A DNA stretch of 33,607 nucleotides from Paludibacteraceae bacterium (GCA_017542915.1 JAFXWI010000001.1:1-33607); one strand, 5' to 3'; shown: positions 24,624-33,092, counted from the stretch's first letter. Notes: generated from the sequence alone by a model not told the origin. Program-made: numbers and translations.

Positions 24624-25958
24624 TTATCTACTCCGATGCCAGCCTATGGTGAAGACGATACGGTGGGCATCATCGTTGAGATGATACGGTATCGCTTGCT
24701 CATGGGCATAGACATTCTTACGCGTGTGGTGGTATTGGTACGCAGCTTGAATGAAGAAATGTCTTCCTCTATACCCCACTGCTCCGGATATATATTGCTG
24801 CCAACGAGTATATTGATAATACGCATCTTGGCGATTCAAAGTCGGGTCAATGGAGAACACCGGATCAGAGTTCTTAAAGGTGCTCTCATATGCGTAGCCG
24901 AGGTTGATATATATTCCTCCGACAGGGACGATCTCCACTCCGGCACGCAAGGAATGCATGGTCGGGATCTTCTTAAAGGTCCGTAAATCGTACTGCAACG
25001 AGATCAGCGCATAATGGGTGATCTGGAAAGCCACCGAAGTGCTCAGACGGAAAGGCATATGAAAATCCGAAGGATGATCTGTCTGTCTGGGTGCATCTGA
25101 CCACCGTAAGGAATCAGTCATGGCATCAAACGTACCTTCGGTAATGATATTCACAGCTCCGAAAGAAGGCGTCTGCAACGCCAAACCGAAGCGGAGCCAT
25201 GAAGCCGGACGCGCAATAAGACCCGTGGAGAAACTGCACGCCGCTCCGTTCAACATAACGGTAGAACGGTTGCGGTTATAGTAAGCCTGCTGCTGCACGT
25301 TCACTTCATCAAAATACTCTATATAATCCGCCTCCGAAGTGAGCGAGAACGAGTGAATACGCAATCCCAAACCCCAATAAACACGGTCGTTGAAATTCAT
25401 CGCCCAGTCAAAGGCATATTCGTTCACACTACCTCCTTCGCTCAGTTTCAAATAGTTATCCGTAATATAGCGGTTAGCACAGAAAGGTATTCCCATATTC
25501 CCTTCTGCTTCTGCGAAGAGTGTTCCCATAGAAGGCATCGCACCCCCTTCGAAACGCATAGAGCGGTTAAACGTGTGCTGACGGCTGTACGACAACATGA
25601 AGTTATGGAACAGCACGCCTTCCGTCCTTCCGGTCGGCATACTGAAGACCACAGAGGCCTGAGGCGCCATGAAAAACGACAAACGACCGGCGTTTGAGGT
25701 TGCTTTGGAGTACGCATAATCGAACGTGAGGGTCGTCTCTGTACGACGATAGAGACCCAAACCGCCTGTGTTGTCCAATACCGCCGAAGGATCACCTCCA
25801 ATAGCCGTCATCGCACCGCCCATACCGACATACCGAGCCGTTCCCATGATCGTACGTTCGCTCAAACGGACGTAGTCTTGGGAGAAGAGATAACCTCCTC
25901 CAACTCCCCCTAAAAGAGGAGCGACAAGCAATAATATCAGGAATAGACGTTTTCTCAT
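24624..25958 (-). CDS. FadL-like outer membrane protein
   Basis: 444 residues. The signal peptide is odd: a normal core (LFLILLLVAPLL) is followed by a GGVGGGYLFSQ segment encoded by GC-rich octamer-like sequence. The mature N-terminus DYVRLSERTIMGTARYVGMGGAMTAIGGDPSAVLDNTGGLG is characteristic of the Bacteroidetes FadL/OMPP1-like barrel family. Many alternating beta strands continue to the C-terminus. It is predicted to be an outer-membrane beta barrel that transports hydrophobic or unknown substrates. It overlaps the upstream small lipoprotein gene by four bases (ATGA), so the two are probably translated together. PorV is a related fold, but the N-terminus fits the general family better. 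Confidence 0.85.
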   Translation of the reverse strand: MRKRLFLILLLVAPLLGGVGGGYLFSQDYVRLSERTIMGTARYVGMGGAMTAIGGDPSAVLDNTGGLGLYRRTETTLTFDYAYSKATSNAGRLSFFMAPQASVVFSMPTGRTEGVLFHNFMLSYSRQHTFNRSMRFEGGAMPSMGTLFAEAEGNMGIPFCANRYITDNYLKLSEGGSVNEYAFDWAMNFNDRVYWGLGLRIHSFSLTSEADYIEYFDEVNVQQQAYYNRNRSTVMLNGAACSFSTGLIARPASWLRFGLALQTPSFGAVNIITEGTFDAMTDSLRWSDAPRQTDHPSDFHMPFRLSTSVAFQITHYALISLQYDLRTFKKIPTMHSLRAGVEIVPVGGIYINLGYAYESTFKNSDPVFSIDPTLNRQDAYYQYTRWQQYISGAVGYRGRHFFIQAAYQYHHTRKNVYAHEQAIPYHLNDDAHRIVFTIGWHRSR

Positions 25959-26188
25959 CGTTTGATTTTGACGGTAATGGTGGTGTCTTGGACGTTCAGA
26001 TACTCGAGGCGAGGCGCAGTTTCAGTAGTTTGTGTCGTTGGCGTAGTGGAGATAGTTTGCGTAGTTTGGGTGTCCCAAACGTGCTTCTCCGGCCAATAAT
26101 AGGCGTCATCGACCGGCAAGGACTGCAGGGTCGAGCAAGCCGCCAACACGACTGCTACCACACACACTATGAACCACTTACCTTTCAT
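25955..26188 (-). CDS. Small lipoprotein with a Thr/Gln-rich tail
   Basis: 77 residues. A lipobox ends in LAAC (Cys18) after a hydrophobic core (FIVCVVAVVLAAC). The mature peptide has a short conserved-looking start (STLQSLPVDDAYYWPEKH), then a low-complexity TQTTQTISTTPTTQTTE stretch and a short strand-like end (LNVQDTTITVKIKR). It is predicted to be anchored in a membrane. It is coupled to the FadL-like gene and starts nine bases after trpS, which argues that it is a real gene. Function unknown; it may be an accessory to the barrel. Confidence 0.72.
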   Translation of the reverse strand: MKGKWFIVCVVAVVLAACSTLQSLPVDDAYYWPEKHVWDTQTTQTISTTPTTQTTETAPRLEYLNVQDTTITVKIKR

Positions 26189-26197
26189 CTTTAAACA

Positions 26198-27187
26198 TCA
26201 CACTTTCCTAAACCCGATGATCTCGCGAACCTCTTCAATCGTCTTCTCAGCACGAGCGGAGGCAGCCTCAGCTCCCTGACGCATGATACGATCTAACAGC
26301 GCATCGTCCGAAGCATAAGCGATGATCTTCTCGCGTATCGGTGCCAGCAGTTTATTGGCATCCGCTGCCATCTGCTTTTTCATGTCGCCGTAACGGATCT
26401 GCATATGATTGTAGAGGTCGTTGTAATACTCCGTTGCCTCTTTGCCGCAAAGCAGTTCGCAAAGCGTGAAGAGGTTCTGGATCACCTCGGGTTTCTCTTG
26501 GTTCTCCTGCGTCGGACCTTGATCTGTCACGGCACGCATAATCTTCTTGGTCACCGTCTTCTCGTCGTCGCAGAGATAGAGACAGTTGCCTTCGGACTTA
26601 CCCATCTTACCTGTTCCGTCCAAACCCGGCACTTTCACCGCCTTGTCCGCGAAATGGAAAGAAGCCGGTTCTTTGAAATACTCGACATTATAGATGCGGT
26701 TGAAACGGCGCGCAAAAAGACGAGCCATCTCCATGTTCTGCTCCTGATCCTTACCCACCGGCACTTTGTCCGCCTTGTGCATCAGAATATCCGCTGCCAT
26801 CAGACAAGGGTACGTCAGCAGACCGGCATTCACATTATCCGGCTGTTTGCGCACTTTCTCCTTAAAGGAGGTCACGCGCTCCAACTCACCCAAATAGGCG
26901 TTCATATTCAGATACAGATACAGTTCCAAGACTTGTTTGACATCGCTCTGCACGTAAATAGGTGCTTTCTCGGGATCAATACCGCAAGCGAGGTACTCGC
27001 TCAGAATGGTCTTGACCGATTTACGGATATTCTCCGGCGTCGGATGTGTGGTCAACGAATGCCAGTCTGCTATGAAAAACATGCAGTCATACTCGTCCTG
27101 CATCTTCACAAAACTCTTGACGGCTCCGAAATAATTACCCAGATGCAAATTTCCCGTCGGACGTATACCACTAATGACTCTCTCCAT
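26198..27187 (-). CDS. trpS: Tryptophanyl-tRNA synthetase
   Basis: 329 residues from ATG at 27187 (MERVISGIRPTGN); an in-frame ATG 18 bases upstream overlaps the preceding gene and gives a non-family extension. It charges tRNA(Trp) with tryptophan. The class I signature is HLGN (HIGH-like), and KMGKSEGN corresponds to KMSKS. It lies four bases after the lrp-family gene and is followed by the small lipoprotein. Identification is firm. Confidence 0.96.
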   Translation of the reverse strand: MERVISGIRPTGNLHLGNYFGAVKSFVKMQDEYDCMFFIADWHSLTTHPTPENIRKSVKTILSEYLACGIDPEKAPIYVQSDVKQVLELYLYLNMNAYLGELERVTSFKEKVRKQPDNVNAGLLTYPCLMAADILMHKADKVPVGKDQEQNMEMARLFARRFNRIYNVEYFKEPASFHFADKAVKVPGLDGTGKMGKSEGNCLYLCDDEKTVTKKIMRAVTDQGPTQENQEKPEVIQNLFTLCELLCGKEATEYYNDLYNHMQIRYGDMKKQMAADANKLLAPIREKIIAYASDDALLDRIMRQGAEAASARAEKTIEEVREIIGFRKV

Positions 27188-27191
27188 GATT

Positions 27192-27653
27192 TTAATTGGT
27201 TTCAATCGGTAACTGACGATAAATAGGCTGCGCTAAAGCAGTCAGCGTAGTGGTGTTGGAGACTCCCGGGATCTCTTGGATCTTCGTGTTCAGAAGCGTC
27301 AAGAGGTGCTCGTTATCATGCGCGAACACTTTGATGAGCAAACCGAATGCGCCCAATGTATATTGCGCTTCCACCACCTCGGGGATCTTCTCCAAAGCGC
27401 TAATCACTTGGTTATACATCGATGCTTTCTCCATCGTGATTCCGATGTACACACAAAGCTGATAGCCCAACATTTTCGGCTGTACATGGTAACTCGATCC
27501 GGTGATGACTTCATTGTCAAACATCTTCTGAACACGCTGATGTACAGCAGCTCGGCTCACTCCGCATTGCTCCGCTACTTCCTTGAACGGAATACGCGCA
27601 CTTTGGGTGATAATCTTCAGAATTTTACGGTCTAAAGCGTCTATCTTTTCCAT
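27192..27653 (-). CDS. Lrp/AsnC-family transcriptional regulator
   Basis: 153 residues. The N-terminal winged helix-turn-helix (LDRKILKIITQSARIPFKEVAEQCGVSRAAVHQRV) and a C-terminal RAM-type effector/oligomerisation domain (VEAQYTLGAFGLLIKVFAHD) are clear. Such proteins form dimers and larger rings and respond to amino acids. It is first in a minus-strand unit with trpS and has a well-matched promoter at 27684-27715. It may autoregulate and control the divergent methyltransferase, because the two promoters overlap; this is inferred. Confidence 0.94.
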   Translation of the reverse strand: MEKIDALDRKILKIITQSARIPFKEVAEQCGVSRAAVHQRVQKMFDNEVITGSSYHVQPKMLGYQLCVYIGITMEKASMYNQVISALEKIPEVVEAQYTLGAFGLLIKVFAHDNEHLLTLLNTKIQEIPGVSNTTTLTALAQPIYRQLPIETN

Positions 27654-27683
27654 TTTCTATAGTAAAATGATTAAATTTCGGTG

Positions 27684-27715
27684 CAAAATTACTGTTTTTT
27701 TTTGATATATGCAAA
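27684..27715 (-). promoter_or_regulatory. Bacteroidetes-type promoter for the lrp-family gene
   Basis: On the minus strand, TTTG (27712-27715) is followed after 20 bases by TAATTTTG (27684-27691), fitting the TTTG/TAnnTTTG consensus for the Bacteroidetes primary sigma factor. The start codon is about 30 bases further on. Confidence 0.85.
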
Positions 27716-27731
27716 TTTTTTTGTACTTTTG
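27701..27731 (+). promoter_or_regulatory. Bacteroidetes-type promoter for the O-methyltransferase
   Basis: TTTG (27701-27704), a 19-base spacer, and TACTTTTG (27724-27731). It overlaps the divergent minus-strand promoter. The transcript would start near 27738, shortly before the ATG at 27751. Confidence 0.85.
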
Positions 27732-27750
27732 CAGCAAATTTCATAACAAA

Positions 27751-28380
27751 ATGACACTTGAAGAATATATTTCTGTTCATTCGACCCCTGAAAACGAGGT
27801 TTTGGAGTCCATTGTGCGTGACACACATATACATATATTGAACCCGCACATGTTGAGCGGGCACGTACAGGGGCGCGTATTAAGCATGATCAGTCACATG
27901 ATCCGCCCGAACCGTATTCTCGAACTCGGAACCTTCACCGGTTATTCGGCACTCTGTTTGGCGGAAGGACTGTCCGAAGACGGCGAACTCGTCACCATTG
28001 AGCATAATGATGAGTTAGAGGACACGATCCGCCGCAATCTTGCCAAATCTCCCCTCTCCTCCAAGATCCGCCTCATCATCGGCGATGCGAAAGAATATCT
28101 GTCAGGCGAAGCCGGTCTCTTCGACCTCGTCTTCATCGATGCGGACAAACGCGAGTACTGCGCATATCTGGACTTGGTCTATCTGTTGATTCCCGTCGGC
28201 GGGTTCATCTTGGCGGACAACACCCTTTGGGACGGACACATCATCGACCCTGCGTACGACAAGGACAAACAGACCCTCGGACTACGGGCGTTCAACGACC
28301 GTTTGGCGGCTGACGAGCGCTTTGAGAAAGTCATCCTGCCGCTCCGAGATGGACTGACTCTCATCCGAAAAATTCAATAA
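27751..28380 (+). CDS. SAM-dependent O-methyltransferase (family 3)
   Basis: 209 residues from ATG at 27751. An ATG 42 bases upstream is in frame but lies inside the promoter, so it is rejected. The Rossmann methyltransferase core has ILELGTFTGYSALCLAEGL as motif I, the acidic VTIEHNDE, and LVFIDADKREYCAYLDL; this arrangement is typical of the catechol O-methyltransferase-like/YrrM group using a divalent cation. DNTLWDG and a conserved aspartate follow. The substrate is unknown. It is cytoplasmic. It has its own promoter. Confidence 0.9.
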   Translation: MTLEEYISVHSTPENEVLESIVRDTHIHILNPHMLSGHVQGRVLSMISHMIRPNRILELGTFTGYSALCLAEGLSEDGELVTIEHNDELEDTIRRNLAKSPLSSKIRLIIGDAKEYLSGEAGLFDLVFIDADKREYCAYLDLVYLLIPVGGFILADNTLWDGHIIDPAYDKDKQTLGLRAFNDRLAADERFEKVILPLRDGLTLIRKIQ

Positions 28381-28393
28381 AATGACCTCAACT

Positions 28394-28425
28394 CTTGCAT
28401 ATTTGCAAAAAAAGTTGTACCTTTG
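28394..28425 (+). promoter_or_regulatory. Promoter for the hibernation factor gene
   Basis: TACCTTTG (28418-28425) fits TAnnTTTG. The upstream box 20 bases away is CTTG (28394-28397), one mismatch from TTTG. The start codon at 28486 would give a leader of about 55 bases. Confidence 0.72.
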
Positions 28426-28485
28426 CAGAAAATTTTTGGAAGCTCACTTCTAAAATGATTAATAACCCTTAAAATACACTGTACT

Positions 28486-28761
28486 ATGAACATGACAATT
28501 AATGCCGTTAATTTCGAGATGGCAGAGAAGCTCGAACAGTTTATTGAGAAGAAAATGAATCGTTTTGAGCGTCACCTGAACGCCGACGACAAAGTAGAGA
28601 TCCGCATGTCGGTTATCAAGCCGCAGACCAACGACAACAAGGAGGTGAAGATCCGCATTGCCGGTTTGTTTGCCGAGAAGACCGCTGACAGCTTCGAGGA
28701 AGGTATCGATGCTTGCCTTGCCGCTTTGGAAGGACAGTTGGAACGCCGCAAGAACGCATAA
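28486..28761 (+). CDS. hpf: Short ribosome hibernation promoting factor (HPF/RaiA family)
   Basis: 91 residues. It resembles the short HPF/YfiA family, which binds the decoding region of the 30S subunit and silences ribosomes in stationary phase. The beta-alpha-beta-beta-beta-alpha pattern is visible: MNMTINAVNFEMAEKLEQFIEKKMNRF, then VEIRMSVIKPQTND, KEVKIRIAGLFAEKTADSFEEGIDACLAALEGQLERRK. A second ATG two codons downstream is possible. A dedicated promoter precedes it. The long-form C-terminal dimerisation domain is absent. Confidence 0.9.
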   Translation: MNMTINAVNFEMAEKLEQFIEKKMNRFERHLNADDKVEIRMSVIKPQTNDNKEVKIRIAGLFAEKTADSFEEGIDACLAALEGQLERRKNA

Positions 28762-28812
28762 TTTCCCAAAACACATAAAACCGAAGCCTAACGGATAAAT
28801 GGCGCTATACTT

Positions 28813-29256
28813 ATGAAATACAGGCTTTCTCTCCTTATAGGCTGCCTCGCAGTCCTATTGGGTGTATTCATTTTCGCATCCTGCAACAAGAAAGACAAGA
28901 ACGACCCCGAGTCTGGTAATTCGATTGTCGGTACGTGGAAACACACCGAGTACTCGGAGTACTATGGTCAGGAGACAACCACTATCCGTTTCAACGAGGA
29001 TGGAACAGGTTCTATGACGTATTCGAGCCGTGAGGGGTCGAGTACATATAACCTTAGTTACAGTTACAATCAGACTACCTGTATAGGTGATATGATGATG
29101 ATCTACACGGAACCGGGGTACGGAACGTATTATTACCCGATGAAATTCAAAGTGCAATGGTATGGAGCTAACGCCGCTCTAATATATGTTGCGGATGAAG
29201 ACTATTATTACGGAGATATTGACTGGGAAGAAATGGGCGTTTTCGAGCGTCAGTAA
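28813..29256 (+). CDS. Lipocalin-like lipoprotein
   Basis: 147 residues. A lipobox ends FASC with Cys24 after a long hydrophobic core. The mature protein has IVGTWKHTEYSEYY, then FNEDGTGSMTY, a beta-rich pattern rich in Tyr, consistent with Bacteroidetes lipocalin-like lipoproteins. A ligand is unknown. It starts 51 bases after hpf, with no clear promoter. The sulfatase-type gene that follows starts within its 3' end. Confidence 0.78.
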   Translation: MKYRLSLLIGCLAVLLGVFIFASCNKKDKNDPESGNSIVGTWKHTEYSEYYGQETTTIRFNEDGTGSMTYSSREGSSTYNLSYSYNQTTCIGDMMMIYTEPGYGTYYYPMKFKVQWYGANAALIYVADEDYYYGDIDWEEMGVFERQ

Positions 29257-30868
29257 GTGGTCATGGATAGCGCTGTCGGTTCTTACGGCAGCGCTAATCA
29301 TAAAAAGCATCTATTTTCGTCAGATGCTCGGAATGGATGACTCGCTCAGCGTCTGGCAAACGGTAACTGCTTATATTGCGGTTACCGCAGTTGCTTTAGG
29401 ATTAGGTCTCATCGCTTGGTCTTCTTGGAAATGGGCGGCATTGTTGTTGCTCATCTTGACCGACCTTTGGTTTATTGCAGGAATATGGTACTACTGCGCA
29501 AACACCATTTGGCTCAATTGGCACGCACTCTGCACGGTCTCCGAACTGCATGGCTTCGAATCATCTATACGCGCGTATCTGAGTTGGTCACAACTTCTTC
29601 TTCCACTAACCTCCTTCCTCTCATGGGCTGTCCTTCGGCGTATACCCTATAGACACGCGGATGAGCGCGCGCGTTTAGGCGTCCTCAGCATCGCACTATG
29701 TGGTTGTCTTTTTGCTGCAGGAGGAAGACTCCTTTTTCCGATGGACGAACATACGCAACTTCGTTCGTTCCACGCCGAGCAGACTTATTTCATTTGTACG
29801 CATAGCCCTCTTGCACAAATCGGACTCATCGGTTATGAGGCGGCTAAAGATGGTCTTTTCCACTGGCACTCTACTCGTCCGTTCACTCCTCGCGAGCAGG
29901 AGATCATGGACTCTATCTACCGCGATTCTGTTCCGCCTCACGCATCGGAGGGGCATCTGGTCTATATCCTCGTGGAGAGTTTGGAGACTTGGGCTTTGGA
30001 GGCAACAGATATAAACGGCTCGTCCGTTTGTCCGCATTTGAATGCCTATATACAAACGCACCCTGTGCTCTATGTCCCGGGCATTGAGACACTGCAGAAA
30101 TACGGACGCAGCGGAGACGGACAACTGATCGTCCAAACAGGTCTGCTTCCTATCTCATCCGGAGTAGCATGTAAGCAATTCGGCACAAACACTTACCCGA
30201 ACCTCGCTCATTTCTACTCCCACGGCATCGTCATCAACCCTTACCATGTGCCCGTTTGGAACCAACGTGTGGTCACTTATTCGTATGGTTTCCAGCGTTT
30301 GATTAGTCCGAGGAGGTTGCATAACGAGAAAGACCGTTTCGTCATGCAACGCACGCGAGAACATCTGATAGAGGCTTCCGAACCAACGGTTGTCTTGGCG
30401 CTAACGATCGACACACATGCGCCTTTCCAAACATCGCGAGACAGCCTGACGCTGGACGACCGTTACTCTTCCACGGAGAAAGACTACCTCTGTAGTGCAC
30501 ATTATACCGACCGTCAAATAGGTCAGTTTTTAGCATGGTCAGACACCGCCTCTGTCATGCAAAATGCTACCATCGTCATTACCGCCGACCATAATCATTT
30601 CCCGCGCACGAACGGGCATGGTTTGTGTCCCCTCATCCTCTCTTCGCCGCGCATCAAGGAGTCGGTTTTCTTTCCTCACGCCCTGCAAATGGACATCTTC
30701 CCGACCGTCCTTCACGCTATCGGACAAGACGACTACATGTGGCGTGGTTTCGGCATCGACTTGCTCTCCCCTAACGCCCCGTCTTTGCTACAATCCCGTC
30801 CTATAACCCTTGAAGAGGCATATTCCCTTTCCGACAAACTGATCCAAACCAATTATTTCGCACAATAA
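29186..30868 (+). CDS. LtaS-like membrane sulfatase/phosphatase-superfamily protein
   Basis: 560 residues from ATG at 29186 (ATG at 29195 is equally possible); all plausible starts overlap the lipoprotein gene by 60-70 bases, and starting after its stop would lose the first membrane helix. Five predicted membrane helices (about residues 25-45, 55-79, 82-106, 132-153 and 166-186) precede an alkaline-phosphatase/sulfatase domain, the layout of lipoteichoic acid synthase-type proteins. The nucleophile region reads YGRSGDGQLIVQTGLLP, with Ser where LtaS has Thr, and the metal site reads TADHNH. Bacteroidetes do not make lipoteichoic acid, so transfer or hydrolysis of a phospho-head group on envelope glycans or lipids is the likely role. 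The substrate is unknown. Confidence 0.85.
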   Translation: MLRMKTIITEILTGKKWAFSSVSKWSWIALSVLTAALIIKSIYFRQMLGMDDSLSVWQTVTAYIAVTAVALGLGLIAWSSWKWAALLLLILTDLWFIAGIWYYCANTIWLNWHALCTVSELHGFESSIRAYLSWSQLLLPLTSFLSWAVLRRIPYRHADERARLGVLSIALCGCLFAAGGRLLFPMDEHTQLRSFHAEQTYFICTHSPLAQIGLIGYEAAKDGLFHWHSTRPFTPREQEIMDSIYRDSVPPHASEGHLVYILVESLETWALEATDINGSSVCPHLNAYIQTHPVLYVPGIETLQKYGRSGDGQLIVQTGLLPISSGVACKQFGTNTYPNLAHFYSHGIVINPYHVPVWNQRVVTYSYGFQRLISPRRLHNEKDRFVMQRTREHLIEASEPTVVLALTIDTHAPFQTSRDSLTLDDRYSSTEKDYLCSAHYTDRQIGQFLAWSDTASVMQNATIVITADHNHFPRTNGHGLCPLILSSPRIKESVFFPHALQMDIFPTVLHAIGQDDYMWRGFGIDLLSPNAPSLLQSRPITLEEAYSLSDKLIQTNYFAQ

Positions 30869-30883
30869 CGAAATCATGACTAT

Positions 30884-30919
30884 AAAAAACGAGTGTGTCA
30901 TTTGGCACACTCGTTTTTT
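30884..30919. terminator. Bidirectional intrinsic terminator
   Basis: A nine-base-pair stem ACGAGTGTG/CACACTCGT with an eight-base loop is flanked by A runs on the left and T runs on the right. It sits between two convergent genes (ends at 30868 and 30941), so it can stop transcription in both directions. Confidence 0.93.
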
Positions 30920-30940
30920 GTATCGCTGGACGTTTCATAA

Positions 30941-33064
30941 CTATTTTTTTGTATAAGTATATTTAACATGTACAACAGCAAATAAGGAAGTGGGTTCGCC
31001 TTGTATGCTTCCGGGTTTCCACAACGTGGGATTTTGAGCGATACACTCCTCCATCTGTTTGAACAGATAATCTATATCGGCTCTACTTAATGGAGCCCCT
31101 TTATAATTCTGCTCGCTTCTGGACGCACCTTTTCCAACACGAAGCATTTTTCCGTTCTCATCCACCTCCACATAGAAATCCGCCTCACAATCTACCCAAT
31201 TAACACCCGTATTTTTCCCAAAATTAGGCTTGATTTGGATGTTTTCACGGATATACTTACTCAGGGCTTTGGCTTTTCCGGGGTACACAGGCAGCACTAC
31301 TGCTTTCGTGGGATTTCCTTGCTTGTCGTAGTATGTTTCGACATCCTTATTCTTTTTCGATACAAATAACTTCTTCTTTAGCCCACCATCTGGATAATAG
31401 TAATACATCGTATCCGTAGAAACTGCTTCTCCTCCTTTTGTGGTCACCCTCTGTAGATGGGGGATTTCGTTTTCTCCATAATGGATTGCACGGCAAACGG
31501 AATCGTTCACAAAGAGCTCCTCATAGGATTTCTTATTGTTCTTATAATAGGTAAACCACCCCTCGCGAATCTCCTTACCCTCACCGTTCTTGATATATTT
31601 TTGCAACGCAACCTTTTCGCCGCTTTTCTTATCGAAGCAATTAACAAGCAACGTATCTCCTTTTTTAGTTACCGTTCCGCACAACGAACAAGTATCTGCC
31701 GAAACGAAAGAATAGATGCGTGTATCGATCCAGCGGACACCATGATAAGTGGTGAAAACAGATTGCATATTAAACATCGGAAGCGTGTCTCCGCTTTGCA
31801 AATACCTCTTCGGATTATAGGTCACACGGCGTTCAAAAGAGAACGCAATGGGCTTTCCATCTATCTTCGCCGCAGACCATGGAAGCGCATCTTTGGCATC
31901 CATACGGGTAAGGAACGTACCATCATCCTCAAACACAAGAATAGAGCATTCTCCAACCGAATCCACAGACACAGAGAGCCGGAAATCTTCCTTGCTATAC
32001 AACTTGTTGAACCGGAATTTTCTGTTGAAATAAGCATCTAACTCTTCTATTCCTTCCGCCAAAGAAGGAGCACTTAATTCTCCCAAACTACCGTCCTCAT
32101 GTAACGCTTTTTGAACCGCATTCGGAGTTCCGAAATGATCCGTTTGAACGCTGACCTTTCCGGACGGATAAAACTGCATCTCCGTTATACTCTGCCCTTT
32201 TTTGAAGATATAGATACGCTCTTTTTGTCCGTTTGCATCGTACCAAATCACCCTTTTCAACTGTCCGTTGCCGATGTGCTCGCAGCAATACGGAACTCCA
32301 TTCTGCAAATAAACCTGTTCGCCTTCGATGGTTAACGCGTTGCTTTCTGCATGATAGAGATAGTGCTCTATTTTGAGAACTTGAGAATTAACCACATCCT
32401 CATATGTCACTATCATGGTATCCTCGTGCATCCGGATGGAAGCTTTATTGTTCGTTTTAACACCTTTAAACACTTTGGAGAAACCGATATTCGGGCTGAT
32501 TATGGCTCCATTAAGCGCCAAAATGGGTTTGGAGGTTTTCTCACGCTTCACAAAGAACGACTCACCGTCGGTAAACGAACCCATTTTCCGTGCATCCTTC
32601 TTCACTTCCGGCTTTGCGGTCTCCGTTGGAGTCATTTCATACGAGTAGGATTCTTCCTTTCCGGATTTACCATCTAAACTAAAATTAATCGGCATAGTAA
32701 ACCTTACTCTCACCGGCTCTTTTTGTCGCTTTCCGGGCTTCCATTTCGGCATCGATTTAATGACGCGAATAGCTTCTTTGTCCAGAGAAATCTCTCCGCT
32801 CGACTTGGCTGCTCGCACATTGGAAATAGAACCATCTTTCTCCACGATAAACTGACAAATGACCCGACCGTAAATGCCGTTTTCCTTCGCAATAGACGGG
32901 TACTTCACGTTTTCCGTCAAAAAAGCACGAAGCGCCTTTTCTCCACCGGGGAATTCCGGCATTTGCTCCACTACGAGAAAAACGACATCTTCTTTGGGAG
33001 AAACCTCCTGTGCCGTTACCATCATCGGCATCAGAACGATCAGAATCAATAAAAGTTTTTTCAT
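30941..33064 (-). CDS. Periplasmic protein with a TonB-C-like domain at each end
   Basis: 707 residues with a Sec signal peptide (cleavage after VTAQ, residue 19) and no membrane anchor. Residues about 30-130 are a TonB C-terminal domain (FPGGEKALRAFLTENVKYP, then GRVICQFIVEKDGSISNV and PKWKPGKRQKEPVRVRF). The middle has several YwqK/MORN-type strand repeats (for example WYDANGQKERIYIF, YYYPDGGLKKKLF). Residues about 595-703 form a second, divergent TonB-C-like domain (YPGKAKALSKYIRENI, DFYVEVDENGKMLRV, WKPGSIQGEP). Lacking the inner-membrane helix and proline-rich linker, it is not a conventional TonB. It may instead bind outer membrane receptors or peptidoglycan from the periplasm; that is inference. 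Confidence 0.82.
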   Translation of the reverse strand: MKKLLLILIVLMPMMVTAQEVSPKEDVVFLVVEQMPEFPGGEKALRAFLTENVKYPSIAKENGIYGRVICQFIVEKDGSISNVRAAKSSGEISLDKEAIRVIKSMPKWKPGKRQKEPVRVRFTMPINFSLDGKSGKEESYSYEMTPTETAKPEVKKDARKMGSFTDGESFFVKREKTSKPILALNGAIISPNIGFSKVFKGVKTNNKASIRMHEDTMIVTYEDVVNSQVLKIEHYLYHAESNALTIEGEQVYLQNGVPYCCEHIGNGQLKRVIWYDANGQKERIYIFKKGQSITEMQFYPSGKVSVQTDHFGTPNAVQKALHEDGSLGELSAPSLAEGIEELDAYFNRKFRFNKLYSKEDFRLSVSVDSVGECSILVFEDDGTFLTRMDAKDALPWSAAKIDGKPIAFSFERRVTYNPKRYLQSGDTLPMFNMQSVFTTYHGVRWIDTRIYSFVSADTCSLCGTVTKKGDTLLVNCFDKKSGEKVALQKYIKNGEGKEIREGWFTYYKNNKKSYEELFVNDSVCRAIHYGENEIPHLQRVTTKGGEAVSTDTMYYYYPDGGLKKKLFVSKKNKDVETYYDKQGNPTKAVVLPVYPGKAKALSKYIRENIQIKPNFGKNTGVNWVDCEADFYVEVDENGKMLRVGKGASRSEQNYKGAPLSRADIDYLFKQMEECIAQNPTLWKPGSIQGEPTSLFAVVHVKYTYTKK

Positions 33065-33071
33065 GTTGATA

Positions 33072-33092
33072 TTAAAAGTTAAAAGTTACAAA
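33072..33092. repeat. TTAAAAG heptamer array in the leader of the TonB-C-like gene
   Basis: Two TTAAAAG and one TTACAAA unit (plus-strand reading) lie seven bases upstream of the minus-strand ATG at 33064, within the transcript leader. A GCTTCGATCGTTCGC stretch follows. The same word occurs at 20511-20533. Confidence 0.78.

Noticed and set aside
24579..24986. 135-residue plus-strand open frame near the 228-bp element
   Set aside because: It is mostly antisense to the FadL-like gene and shows no protein features.
26030..26092. Thr/Gln repeat of the small lipoprotein as a heptamer array
   Set aside because: The DNA period is closer to 9 bases (three codons), as expected for a low-complexity coding stretch.
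26405..27226. 273-residue open frame antisense to trpS
   Set aside because: A shadow of the trpS and lrp coding sequences; composition is atypical and the sense genes are firm.
31457..32041. 194-residue open frame antisense to the TonB-C-like gene
   Set aside because: No signal, domain or promoter; the opposite strand has a coherent protein.
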